64,000 nucleotides of DNA from Rhytidiadelphus loreus (taxonomy: Eukaryota > Streptophyta > Bryopsida > Hypnales > Hylocomiaceae), in the NCBI GenBank assembly GCA_947034895.1, contig OX344763.1:57803093-57867092 (forward strand), read 5' to 3'. The notes under the pieces were generated by a model. That model ran no database searches, was not told the DNA's origin, and saw only the letters and a program-made list of their open reading frames with translations. Position numbers and translations under genes: made by a program. This document shows positions 36,371-49,830 of this stretch, piece by piece (the stretch's first letter is position 1; each line of letters opens with the position of its first letter).

Positions 36371-38520
36371 ATCTGGCCCTCTATTTTAAAGTCCACAAAA
36401 TTGTAATCTCATGAAATTCATTGAAAGAAATCTAGGAAAGAGGTTGTGCAAGTTGCAAGTGCTCCTAAACTCATGAATTAATCAACAAAATATATAATTG
36501 GGAGTCACGATGAATGACTTTCTAGTTCGTGGAAATGAAATATTCGTGCATGAACCTGGCCCTCTATTTTAAAGTCCACAAAATTATAATCTCATGAAAT
36601 TCATTGATAGAAATCTGGGAAAGAGGTTGTGCAAGTTGCAAGTGCTCCTAAACTCATGAATTAATCAAGAAAATATATAATTGGGAGTCACGATGAATGA
36701 CTTTCTAGTACGTGGAAATGAAATATTCGTGCACGAACCTGGCCCTCTATTTTAAAGTCCACAAAATTGTAATCTCATGAAATTCATTGAAAGAAATCTG
36801 GGAAAGAGCTTGTGCAAGTTGCAAGTGCTCCTAAACTCATGAATTAATCAACAAAATATATAATTGGGAGTTACGATGAATGACTTTCTAGTACGTGGAA
36901 ATGAAATATTCGTGCATGAACCTGGCCCTCTATTTTAAAGTCCACAAAATTGTAATCTCATGAAATTCATTGAAAGAAATCTGGGAAAGAGGTTGTGCAA
37001 GTTGCAAGTGCTCCTAAACTCATGAATTAATCAACAAAATATATAATTGGGAGTCACGATGAATAACTTTCTAGTACGTGGAAATGAAATATTCGTGCAC
37101 AAACCTGGCCCTCTATTTTAAAGTCCACAAAATTGTAATCTCATGGAATTCATTGAAAGAAATCTGGGAAAGAGGTTGTGCACATTGCAAGTGCTCCTAA
37201 ACTCATGAATTAATCAACAAAATATATAATTGGGAGTCACGATGAATGACTTTCTAGTTCGTGGAAATGAAATATTCGTGCATGAACCTGGCCCTCTATT
37301 TTAAAGTCCACAAAATTGTAATCTCATGGAATTCATTGAAAGAAATCTGGGAAAGAGGTTGTGCAAGTTGCAAGTGCTCCTAAACTCATGAATTAATCAA
37401 CAAAATATATAATTGGGAGTCACGATGAATGACTTTCTAGTACGTGGAAATGAAATATTCGTGCACGAACCTGGCCCTCTATTTTAAAGTCCACAAAATT
37501 GTAATCTCATGGAATTCATGTACAGAAATCTGGGAAAGAGGTTGTGCAAGTTGCAAGTGCTCCTAAACTCATGAATTAATCAACAAAATATATAATTGGG
37601 AGTCACGATGAATAACTTTCTAGTACGTGGAAATGAAATATTCGTGCACGAACCTGGCCCTCTATTTTAAAGTCCACAAAATTGTAATCTCATGAAATTC
37701 ATTGAAAGAAATCTAGGAAAGAGGTTGTGCAAGTTGCAAGTGCTCCTAAACTCATGAATTAATCAACAAAATATATAATTGGGAGTCACGATGAATGACT
37801 TTCTAGTTCGTGGAAATGAAATATTCGTGCATGAACCTGGCCCTCTATTTTAAAGTCCACAAAATTATAATCTCATGAAATTCATTGATAGAAATCTGGG
37901 AAAGAGGTTGTGCAAGTTGCAAGTGCTCCTAAACTCATGAATTAATCAACAAAATATATAATTGGGAGTCACGATGAATGACTTTCTAGTACGTGGAAAT
38001 GAAATATTCGTGCACGAACCTGGCCCTCTATTTTAAAGTCCACAAAATTGTAATCTCATGAAATTCATTGAAAGAAATCTGGGAAAGAGGTTGTGCAAGT
38101 TGCAAGTGCTCCTAAACTCATGAATTAATCAACAAAATATATAATTGGGAGTTACGATGAATGACTTTCTAGTACGTGGAAATGAAATATTCGTGCATGA
38201 ACCTGGCCCTCTATTTTAAAGTCCACAAAATTGTAATCTCATGAAATTCATTGAAAGAAATCTGGGAAAGAGGTTGTGCAAGTTGCAAGTGCTCCTAAAC
38301 TCATGAATTAATCAACAAAATATATAATTGGGAGTCACGATGAATAACTTTCTAGTACGTGGAAATGAAATATTCGTGCACGAACCTGGCCCTCTATTTT
38401 AAAGTCCACAAAATTGTAATCTCATGGAATTCATTGAAAGAAATCTGGGAAAGAGGTTGTGCACATTGCAAGTGCTCCTAAACTCATGAATTAATCAACA
38501 AAATATATAATTGGGAGTCA
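36371..38520. repeat. 7-unit duplicated segment (1281 bp spacing)
   Basis: About 36371-37220 corresponds to about 37652-38500 at an offset of 1281 bp. Shared private markers: ATCTAGGAAAG (36432 and 37713), GTTCGTGG (near 36525 and 37806), AAATTATAATC (near 36590 and 37863), GAGTTACG (near 36870 and 38150) and GTGCACATTGC (near 37177 and 38459). Differences: ATCAAG at 36668 against ATCAAC, AGAGCTTG near 36807 against AGAGGTTG, and GCACAAACC near 37098 against GCACGAACC. Several markers also occur near 19.5-19.8 kb and 47.0-48.2 kb, so the segment has moved around the array. Confidence 0.8.
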
Positions 38521-40329
38521 CGATGAATGACTTTCTAGTACGTGGAAATGAAATATTCGTGCACAAACCTGGCCCTCTATTTTAAAGTCCACAAAATTGT
38601 AATCTCATGAAATTCATTGATAGAAATCTGGGAAAGAGGTTGTGCAAGTTGCAAGTGCTCCTAAACTCATGAATTAATCAACAAAATATATAATTGGGAG
38701 TCACGATGAATGACTTTCTAGTACGTGGAAATGAAATATTCGTCCACAAACCTGGCCCTCTATTTTAAAGTCCACAAAATTGTAATCTCATGAAATTCAT
38801 TGATAGAAATCTGGGAAAGAGGTTGTGCAAGTTGCAAGTGCTCCTAAACTCATGAATTAATCAACAAAATATATAATTGGGAGTCACGATGAATGACTTT
38901 CTAGTACGTGGAAATGAAATATTCGTGCACGAACCTGGCCCTGTATTTTAAAGTCGACAAAACTGTAATCTCATGGAATTCATGTACAAAAATCTGGGAA
39001 AGAGGTTGTGCAAGTTGCAAGTGCTCCTAAATTCATGAATTAATCAACAAAATATATAATTGGGAGTCACGATGAATGACTTTCTAGTACGTGGAAATGA
39101 AATATTCGTGCATGAACCTGGCCCTCTATTTTAAAGTCCACAAAATTGTAATCTCATGAAATTCATTGAAAGAAATCTGGGAAAGAGGTTGTGCAAGTTG
39201 CAAGTGCTCCTAAACTCATTAATTAATCAACAAAATATATAATTGGGAGTCACGATGAATGACTTTCTAGTACGTGGAAATGAAATATTCGTGCACGAAC
39301 CTGGCCCTCTATTTTAAAGTCCACAAAATTGTAATCTCATGGAATTCATTGAAAGAAATCTGGAAAAGAGGTTGTGCAAGTTGCAAGTGCTCCTAAACTC
39401 ATGAATTAATCAACAAAATATATAATTGGGAGTCACGATGAATGACTTTCTAGTACGTGGAAATGAAATATTCGTGCATGAACCTGGCCCTCTATTTTAA
39501 AGTCCACAAAATTGTAATCTCATGAAATTCATTGATAGAAATCTGGGAAAGAGGTTGTGCAAGTTGCAAGTGCTCCTAAACTCATGAATTAATCAACAAA
39601 ATATATAATTGGGAGTCACGATGAATGACTTTCTAGTACGTGGAAATGAAATATTCGTGCACGAATCTGGCCCTCTATTTTAAAGTCCACAAAATTGTAA
39701 TCTCATGGAATTCATTGAAAGAAATCTGGGAAAGAGGTTGTGCAAGTTGCAAGTGCTCCTAAACTCATTAATTAATCAACAAAATATATAATTGGGAGTC
39801 ACGATGAATAACTTTCTAGTACATGGAAATGAAATATTCGTGCACGAACCTGGCCCTCTATTTTAAAGTCCACAAAATTGTAATCTCATGAAATTCATTG
39901 ATAGAAATCTGGGAAAGAGGTTGTGCAAGTTGCAAGTGCTCCTAAACTCATGAATTAATCAACAAAATATATAATTGGGAGTCACGATGAATGACTTTCT
40001 AGTACGTGGAAATGAAATATTCGTCCACAAACCTGGCCCTCTATTTTAAAGTCCACAAAATTGTAATCTCATGAAATTCATTGATAGAAATCTGGGAAAG
40101 AGGTTGTGCAAGTTGCAAGTGCTCCTAAACTCATGAATTAATCAACAAAATATATAATTGGGAGTCACGATGAATGACTTTCTAGTACGTGGAAATGAAA
40201 TATTCGTGCACGAACCTGGCCCTGTATTTTAAAGTCGACAAAACTGTAATCTCATGGAATTCATGTACAAAAATCTGGGAAAGAGGTTGTGCAAGTTGCA
40301 AGTGCTCCTAAACTCATGAATTAATCAAC
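38521..40329. repeat. Mixed units with a 7-unit-spaced repeat
   Basis: GTCCACAAAC at 38742 and 40023 lie 1281 bp (7 units) apart, and both are followed one unit later by CCCTGTA, GTCGACAAAACTG and the private junction GTACAAAAATC (near 38985 and 40266). Between them is the CATTAATTAA/GTACATGG cassette (GTACATGG at 39819) and private changes such as TCTGGAAAAG near 39360 and AAATTCATG near 39030. Confidence 0.75.
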
Positions 40330-42382
40330 AAAATATATAATTGGGAGTCACGATGAATGACTTTCTAGTTCGTGGAAATGAAATATTCGTGCATGAACCT
40401 GGCCCTCTATTTTAAAGTCCACAAAATTGTAATCTCATGAAATTCATTGATAGAAATCTGGGAAAGAGGTTGTGCAAGTTGCAAGTGCTCCTAAACTCAT
40501 GAATTAATCAACAAAATATATAATTGGGAGTCACGATGAATGAATTTCTAGTACGTGGAAATGAAATATTCGTGCATGAACCTGGCCCTCTATTTTAAAG
40601 TCCACAAAATTGTAATCTCATGAAATTCATTGATAGAAATCTGGGAAAGAGGTTGTGCAAGTTGCAAGTGCTCCTAAACTCATGAATTAATCAACAAAAT
40701 ATATAATTGGGAGTCACGATGAATGACTTTCTAGTACGTGGAAATGAAATATTCGTCCACAAACCTGGCCCTCTATTTTAAAGTCCACAAAATTGTAATC
40801 TCATGAAATTCATTGATAGAAATCTGGGAAAGAGCTTGTGCAAGTTGCAAGTGCTCCTAAACTCATGAATTAATCAACAAAATATATAATTGGGAGTCAC
40901 GATGAATGACTTTCTAGTACGTGGAAATGAAATATTCGTGCATGAATCTGGCCCTCTATTTTAAAGTCCACAAAATTGTAATCTCATGAAATTCATTGAT
41001 AGAAATCTGGGAAAGAGCTTGTGCAAGTTGCAAGTGCTCCTAAACTCATGAATTAATCAACAAAATATATAATTGGGAGTCACGATGAATGACTTTCTAG
41101 TACGTGGAAATGAAATATTCGTGCACGAACCTGGCCCTGTATTTTAAAGTCGACAAAACTGTAATCTCATGGAATTCATGTACAGAAATCTGGGAAAGAG
41201 GTTGTGCAAGTTGCAAGTGCTCCTAAACTCATGAATTAATCAACAAAATATATAATTGGGAGTCACGATGAATGACTTTCTAGTACGTGGAAATGAAATA
41301 TTCGTGCATGAACCTGGCCCTCTATTTTAAAGTCCACAAAATTGTAATCTCATGGAATTCATTGAAAGAAATCTGGGAAAGAGGTTGTGCAAGTTGCAAG
41401 TGCTCCTAAACTCATGAATTAATCAACAAAATATATAATTGGGAGTCACGATGAATGACTTTCTAGTACGTGGAAATGAAATATTCGTGCACGAACCTGG
41501 CCCTCTATTTTAAAGTCCACAAAATTGTAATCTCATGGAATTCATTGAAAGAAATCTGGGAAAGAGGTTGTGCAAGTTGCAAGTGCTCCTAAACTCATGA
41601 ATTAATCAACAAAATATATAATTGGGAGTCACGATGAATGACTTTCTAGTACGTGGAAATGAAATATTCGTGCATGAACCTGGCCCTCTATTTTAAAGTC
41701 CACAAAATTGTAATCTCATGAAATTCATTGATAGAAATCTGGGAAAGAGGTTGTGCAAGTTGCAAGTGCTCCTAAACTCATGAATTAATCAACAAAATAT
41801 ATAATTGGGAGTCACGATGAATGACTTTCTAGTACGTGGAAATGAAATATTCGTGCACGAATCTGGCCCTCTATTTTAAAGTCCACAAAATTGTAATCTC
41901 ATGGAATTCATTGAAAGAAATCTGGGAAAGAGGTTGTGCAAGTTGCAAGTGCTCCTAAACTCATTAATTAATCAACAAAATATATAATTGGGAGTCACGA
42001 TGAATAACTTTCTAGTACATGGAAATGAAATATTCGTGCACGAACCTGGCCCTCTATTTTAAAGTCCACAAAATTGTAATCTCATGAAATTCATTGAAAG
42101 AAATCTGGGAAAGAGGTTGTACAAGTTGCAAGTGCTCCTAAACTCATGAATTAATCAACAAAATATATAATTGGGAGTCACGATGAATGACTTTCTAGTA
42201 CGTGGAAATGAAATATTCGTGCATGAACCTGGCCCTCTATTTTAAAGTCCACAAAATTGTAATCTCATGGAATTCATGTACAGAAATCTGGGAAAGAGGT
42301 TGTGCAAGTTGCAAGTGCTCCTAAACTCATGAATTAATCAAGAAAATATATAATTGGGAGTCACGATGAATGACTTTCTAGT
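40330..42382. repeat. Duplicated block, upstream copy with the extra unit
   Basis: The first part (40330-41125) matches 42709-43504 at 2379 bp (13 units); the second part (41202-42382) matches 43398-44578 at 2196 bp (12 units). Markers: GTTCGTGG near 40368, GAATGAATTTC near 40537, GTCCACAAAC at 40755, two AGAGCTTG units, GCACGAATCTGG near 41854, CATTAATTAA near 41962, GTACATGG at 42015 and ATCAAGAAAA near 42340. The change of offset means this copy holds one more 183-bp unit, the one with CCCTGTA and GTCGACAAAACTG near 41130-41160. Confidence 0.86.
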
Positions 42383-44578
42383 TCGTGGAAATGAAATATT
42401 CGTGCATGAACCTGGCCCTCTATTTTAAAGTCCACAAAATTGTAATCTCATGAAATTCATTGATAGAAATCTGGGAAAGAGGTTGTGCAAGTTGCAAGTG
42501 CTCCTAAACTCATGAATTAATCAACAAAATATATAATTGGGAGTCACGATGAATGAATTTCTAGTACGTGGAAATGAAATATTCGTGCATGAACCTGGCC
42601 CTCTATTTTAAAGTCCACAAAATTGTAATCTCATGAAATTCATTGATAGAAATCTGGGAAAGAGGTTGTGCAAGTTGCAAGTGCTCCTAAACTCATGAAT
42701 TAATCAAGAAAATATATAATTGGGAGTCACGATGAATGACTTTCTAGTTCGTGGAAATGAAATATTCGTGCATGAACCTGGCCCTCTATTTTAAAGTCCA
42801 CAAAATTGTAATCTCATGGAATTCATGTACAGAAATCTGGGAAAGAGGTTGTGCAAGTTGCAAGTGCTCCTAAACTCATGAATTAATCAACAAAATATAT
42901 AATTGGGAGTCACGATGAATGAATTTCTAGTACGTGGAAATGAAATATTCGTGCATGAACCTGGCCCTCTATTTTAAAGTCCACAAAATTGTAATCTCAT
43001 GAAATTCATTGATAGAAATCTGGGAAAGAGGTTGTGCAAGTTGCAAGTGCTCCTAAACTCATGAATTAATCAACAAAATATATAATTGGGAGTCACGATG
43101 AATGACTTTCTAGTACGTGGAAATGAAATATTCGTCCACAAACCTGGCCCTCTATTTTAAAGTCCACAAAATTGTAATCTCATGAAATTCATTGATAGAA
43201 ATCTGGGAAAGAGCTTGTGCAAGTTGCAAGTGCTCCTAAACTCATGAATTAATCAACAAAATATATAATTGGGAGTCACGATGAATGACTTTCTAGTACG
43301 TGGAAATGAAATATTCGTGCATGAATCTGGCCCTCTATTTTAAAGTCCACAAAATTGTAATCTCATGAAATTCATTGATAGAAATCTGGGAAAGAGCTTG
43401 TGCAAGTTGCAAGTGCTCCTAAACTCATGAATTAATCAACAAAATATATAATTGGGAGTCACGATGAATGACTTTCTAGTACGTGGAAATGAAATATTCG
43501 TGCATGAACCTGGCCCTCTATTTTAAAGTCCACAAAATTGTAATCTCATGGAATTCATTGAAAGAAATCTGGGAAAGAGGTTGTGCAAGTTGCAAGTGCT
43601 CCTAAACTCATGAATTAATCAACAAAATATATAATTGGGAGTCACGATGAATGACTTTCTAGTACGTGGAAATGAAATATTCGTGCACGAACCTGGCCCT
43701 CTATTTTAAAGTCCACAAAATTGTAATCTCATGGAATTCATTGAAAGAAATCTGGGAAAGAGGTTGTGCAAGTTGCAAGTGCTCCTAAACTCATGAATTA
43801 ATCAACAAAATATATAATTGGGAGTCACGATGAATGACTTTCTAGTACGTGGAAATGAAATATTCGTGCATGAACCTGGCCCTCTATTTTAAAGTCCACA
43901 AAATTGTAATCTCATGAAATTCATTGATAGAAATCTGGGAAAGAGGTTGTGCAAGTTGCAAGTGCTCCTAAACTCATGAATTAATCAACAAAATATATAA
44001 TTGGGAGTCACGATGAATGACTTTCTAGTACGTGGAAATGAAATATTCGTGCACGAATCTGGCCCTCTATTTTAAAGTCCACAAAATTGTAATCTCATGG
44101 AATTCATTGAAAGAAATCTGGGAAAGAGGTTGTGCAAGTTGCAAGTGCTCCTAAACTCATGAATTAATCAACAAAATATATAATTGGGAGTCACGATGAA
44201 TAACTTTCTAGTACATGGAAATGAAATATTCGTGCACGAACCTGGCCCTCTATTTTAAAGTCCACAAAATTGTAATCTCATGAAATTCATTGAAAGAAAT
44301 CTGGGAAAGAGGTTGTACAAGTTGCAAGTGCTCCTAAACTCATTAATTAATCAACAAAATATATAATTGGGAGTCACGATGAATGACTTTCTAGTACGTG
44401 GAAATGAAATATTCGTGCATGAACCTGGCCCTCTATTTTAAAGTCCACAAAATTGTAATCTCATGGAATTCATGTACAGAAATCTGGGAAAGAGGTTGTG
44501 CAAGTTGCAAGTGCTCCTAAACTCATGAATTAATCAAGAAAATATATAATTGGGAGTCACGATGAATGACTTTCTAGT
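42383..44578. repeat. Duplicated block, downstream copy lacking one unit
   Basis: The copy proper is 42709-44578. The GTTCGTGG plus GAATGAATTTC pair occurs twice here (GTTCGTGG at 42381 and 42747; TGAATTT at 42554 and 42920), a 366-bp dimer duplication. The two dimer members differ at phases 180 and 5-8 (CATGAAATTCATTGAT against CATGGAATTCATGTAC), so the junction region has been swapped independently. Then GTCCACAAAC at 43134 and two AGAGCTTG units follow, and the sequence goes straight to the GCATGAACC unit at 43500, skipping the GTCGAC unit of the upstream copy. Confidence 0.85.
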
Positions 44579-47500
44579 ACGTGGAAATGAAATATTCGTG
44601 CACGAACCTGGCCCTCTATTTTAAAGTCCACAAAATTGTAATCTCATGGAATTCATTGAAAGAAATCTGGGAAAGAGGTTGTGCAAGTTGCAAGTGCTCC
44701 TAAATTCATGAATTAATCAACAAAATATATAATTGGGAGTCACGATGAATGACTTTCTAGTACGTGGAAATGAAATATTCGTGCATGAACCTGGCCCTCT
44801 ATTTTAAAGTCCACAAAATTGTAATCTCATGAAATTCATTGATAGAAATCTGGGAAAGAGGTTGTGCAAGTTGCAAGTGCTCCTAAACTCATGAATTAAT
44901 CAACAAAATATATAATTGGGAGTCACGATGAATGACTTTCTAGTACGTGGAAATGAAATATTCGTGCACGAATCTGGCCCTCTATTTTAAAGTCCACAAA
45001 ATTGTAATCTCATGGAATTCATGTACAGAAATCTGGGAAAGAGGTTGTGCAAGTTGCAAGTGCTCCTAAACTCATGAATTAATCAACAAAATATATAATT
45101 GGGAGTCACGATGAATGACTTTCTAGTACGTGGAAATGAAATATTCGTGCACGAATCTGGCCCTCTATTTTAAAGTCCACAAAATTGTAATCTCATGGAA
45201 TTCATTGAAAGAAATCTGGGAAAGAGGTTGTGCAAGTTGCAAGTGCTCCTAAACTCATTAATTAATCAACAAAATATATAATTGGGAGTCACGATGAATA
45301 ACTTTCTAGTACATGGAAATGAAATATTCGTGCACGAACCTGGCCCTCTATTTTAAAGTCCACAAAATTGTAATCTCATGAAATTCATTGAAAGAAATCT
45401 GGGAAAGAGGTTGTACAAGTTGCAAGTGCTCCTAAACTCATGAATTAATCAACAAAATATATAATTGGGAGTCACGATGAATGACTTTCTAGTACGTGGA
45501 AATGAAATATTCGTGCACGAACCTGGCCCTGTATTTTAAAGTCGACAAAACTGTAATCTCATGGAATTCATGTACAGAAATCTGGGAAAGAGGTTGTGCA
45601 AGTTGCAAGTGCTCCTAAACTCATGAATTAATCAACAAAATATATAATTGGGAGTCACGATGAATGACTTTCTAGTACGTGGAAATGAAATATTCGTGCA
45701 TGAACCTGGCCCTCTATTTTAAAGTCCACAAAATTGTAATCTCATGGAATTCATTGAAAGAAATCTGGGAAAGAGGTTGTGCAAGTTGCAAGTGCTCCTA
45801 AACTCATGAATTAATCAAGAAAATATATAATTGGGAGTCACGATGAATGACTTTCTAGTACGTGGAAATGAAATATTCGTGCACGAATCTGGCCCTCTAT
45901 TTTAAAGTCCACAAAATTGTAATCTCATGGAATTCATTGAAAGAAATCTGGGAAAGAGGTTGTGCAAGTTGCAAGTGCTCCTAAACTCATGAATTAATCA
46001 ACAAAATATATAATTGGGAGTCACGATGAATGACTTTCTAGTACGTGGAAATGAAATATTCGTGCATGAACCTGGCCCTCTATTTTAAAGTCCACAAAAT
46101 TGTAATCTCATGAAATTCATTGATAGAAATCTGGGAAAGAGGTTGTGCAAGTTGCAAGTGCTCCTAAACTCATGAATTAATCAACAAAATATATAATTGG
46201 GAGTCACGATGAATGACTTTCTAGTACGTGGAAATGAAATATTCGTGCACGAATCTGGCCCTCTATTTTAAAGTCCACAAAATTGTAATCTCATGGAATT
46301 CATTGAAAGAAATCTGGGAAAGAGGTTGTGCAAGTTGCAAGTGCTCCTAAACTCATTAATTAATCAACAAAATATATAATTGGGAGTCACGATGAATAAC
46401 TTTCTAGTACATGGAAATGAAATATTCGTGCACGAACCTGGCCCTCTATTTTAAAGTCCACAAAATTGTAATCTCATGAAATTCATTGAAAGAAATCTGG
46501 GAAAGAGGTTGTACAAGTTGCAAGTGCTCCTAAACTCATGAATTAATCAACAAAATATATAATTGGGAGTCACGATGAATGACTTTCTAGTACGTGGAAA
46601 TGAAATATTCGTGCATGAACCTGGCCCTCTATTTTAAAGTCCACAAAATTGTAATCTCATGGAATTCATTGAAAGAAATCTGGGAAAGAGGTTGTGCAAG
46701 TTGCAAGTGCTCCTAAACTCATGAATTAATCAACAAAATATATAATTGGGAGTCACGATGAATGACTTTCTAGTACGTGGAAATGAAATATTCGTGCACG
46801 AACCTGGCCCTCTATTTTAAAGTCCACAAAATTGTCATCTCATGGAATTCATTGAAAGAAATCTGGGAAAGAGGTTGTGCAAGTTGCAAGTGCTCCTAAA
46901 CTCATGAATTAATCAACAAAATATATAATTGGGAGTCACGATGAATAACTTTCTAGTACGTGGAAATGAAATATTCGTGCACGAACCTGGCCCTCTATTT
47001 TAAAGTCCACAAAATTGTAATCTCATGAAATTCATTGAAAGAAATCTAGGAAAGAGGTTGTGCAAGTTGCAAGTGCTCCTAAACTCATGAATTAATCAAC
47101 AAAATATATAATTGGGAGTCACGATGAATGACTTTCTAGTACGTGGAAATGAAATATTCGTGCATGAACCTGGCCCTCTATTTTAAAGTCCACAAAATTG
47201 TAATCTCATGAAATTCATTGATAGAAATCTGGGAAAGAGGTTGTGCAAGTTGCAAGTGCTCCTAAACTCATGAATTAATCAACAAAATATATAATTGGGA
47301 GTCACGATGAATGACTTTCTAGTACGTGGAAATGAAATATTCGTGCACGAACCTGGCCCTCTATTTTAAAGTCCACAAAATTGTAATCTCATGAAATTCA
47401 TTGAAAGAAATCTGGGAAAGAGGTTGTGCAAGTTGCAAGTGCTCCTAAACTCATGAATTAATCAACAAAATATATAATTGGGAGTTACGATGAATGACTT

Positions 47501-49830
47501 TCTAGTACGTGGAAATGAAATATTCGTGCACGAACCTGGCCCTCTATTTTAAAGTCCACAAAATTGTAATCTCATGAAATTCATTGATAGAAATCTGGGA
47601 AAGAGGTTGTGCAAGTTGCAAGTGCTCCTAAACTCATGAATTAATCAACAAAATATATAATTGGGAGTCACGATGAATGACTTTCTAGTACGTGGAAATG
47701 AAATATTCGTGCACGAACCTGGCCCTCTATTTTAAAGTCCACAAAATTGTAATCTCATGAAATTCATTGAAAGAAATCTGGGAAAGAGGTTGTGCAAGTT
47801 GCAAGTGCTCCTAAACTCATGAATTAATCAACAAAATATATAATTGGGAGTTACGATGAATGACTTTCTAGTACGTGGAAATGAAATATTCGTGCATGAA
47901 CCTGGCCCTCTATTTTAAAGTCCACGAAATTGTAATCTCATGAAATTCATTGAAAGAAATCTGGGAAAGAGGTTGTGCAAGTTGCAAGTGCTCCTAAACT
48001 CATGATTTAATCAACAAAATATATAATTGGGAGTCACGATGAATAACTTTCTAGTACGTGGAAATGAAATATTCGTGCACGAACCTGGCCCTCTATTTTA
48101 AAGTCCACAAAATTGTAATCTCATGGAATTCATTGAAAGAAATCTGGGAAAGAGGTTGTGCACATTGCAAGTGCTCCTAAACTCATGAATTAATCAACAA
48201 AATATATAATTGGGAGTCACGATGAATGACTTTCTAGTACGTGGAAATGAAATATTCGTGCACGAACCTGGCCCTCTATTTTAAAGTCCACAAAACTGTA
48301 ATCTCATGGAATTCATGTACAGAAATCTGGGAAAGAGGTTGTGCAAGTTGCAAGTGCTCCTAAACTCATGAATTAATCAACAAAATATATAATTGGGAGT
48401 CACGATGAATGACTTTCTAGTACGTGGAAATGAAATATTCGTGCACAAACCTGGCCCTCTATTTTAAAGTCCACAAAATTGTAATCTCATGAAATTCATT
48501 GATAGAAATCTGGGAAAGAGGTTGTGCAAGTTGCAAGTGCTCCTAAACTCATGAATTAATCAACAAAATATATAATTGGGAGTCACGATGAATGACTTTC
48601 TAGTACGTGGAAATGAAATATTCGTCCACAAACCTGGCCCTCTATTTTAAAGTCCACAAAATTGTAATCTCATGAAATTCATTGATAGAAATCTGGGAAA
48701 GAGGTTGTGCAAGTTGCAAGTGCTCCTAAACTTATGAATTAATCAAGAAAATATATAATTGGGAGTCACGATGAATGACTTTCTAGTACGTGGAAATGAA
48801 ATATTCGTGCACAAACCTGGCCCTCTATTTTAAAGTCGACAAAACTGTAATCTCATGGAATTCATGTACAAAAATCTGGGAAAGAGGTTGTGCAAGTTGC
48901 AAGTGCTCCTAAACTCATGAATTAATCAACAAAATATATAATTGGGAGTCACGATGAATGACTTTCTAGTACGTGGAAATGAAATATTCGTGCATGAACC
49001 TGGCCCTCTATTTTAAAGTCCACAAAATTGTAATCTCATGGAATTCATTGAAAGAAATCTGGGAAAGAGGTTGTGCAAGTTGCAAGTGCTCCTAAACTCA
49101 TGAATTAATCAAGAAAATATATAATTGGGAGTCACGATGAATGACTTTCTAGTACGTGGAAATGAAATATTCGTGCACGAACCTGGCCCTCTATTTTAAA
49201 GTCCACAAAATTGTAATCTCATGGAATTCATTGAAAGAAATCTGGGAAAGAGGTTTTGCAAGTTGTAAGTGCTCCTAAACTCATGAATTAATCAACAAAA
49301 TATATAATTGGGAGTCACGATGAATGACTTTCTAGTACGTGGAAATGAAATATTCGTGCACGAATCTGGCCCTCTATTTTAAAGTCCACAAAATTGTAAT
49401 CTCATGGAATTCATTGAAAGAAATCTGGGAAAGAGGTTGTGCAAGTTGCAAGTGCTCCTAAACTCATTAATTAATCAACAAAATATATAATTGGGAGTCA
49501 CGATGAATAACTTTCTAGTACATGGAAATGAAATATTCGTGCACGAACCTGGCCCTCTATTTTAAAGTCCACAAAATTGTAATCTCATGAAATTCATTGA
49601 AAGAAATCTGGGAAAGAGGTTGTACAAGTTGCAAGTGCTCCTAAACTCATGAATTAATCAACAAAATATATAATTGGGAGTCACGATGAATGACTTTCTA
49701 GTACGTGGAAATGAAATATTCGTGCACGAACCTGGCCCTGTATTTTAAAGTCGACAAAACTGTAATCTCATGGAATTCATGTACAGAAATCTGGGAAAGA
49801 GGTTGTGCAAGTTGCAAGTGCTCCTAAACT
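44579..49830. repeat. Short HOR mixture with recurrent cassette and ATCTAGG segment
   Basis: About 29 units. The GCACGAATCTGG - CATTAATTAA - GTACATGG - GTACAAG cassette occurs around 45160-45420, 46255-46515 and 49360-49630 (GTACATGG at 45309, 46407 and 49518); the first two are six units apart. From about 46950 to 48200 the ATCTAGG (47046), GAGTTACG (47485 and again two units on) and GTGCACATTGC (48158) markers repeat the 37.7-38.5 kb segment with two extra units. Private changes: ATTGTCATC near 46833, CACGAAATTG near 47925, TCATGATTTAATC near 48003, and AAGTTGTAAG at 49263. Confidence 0.78.
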
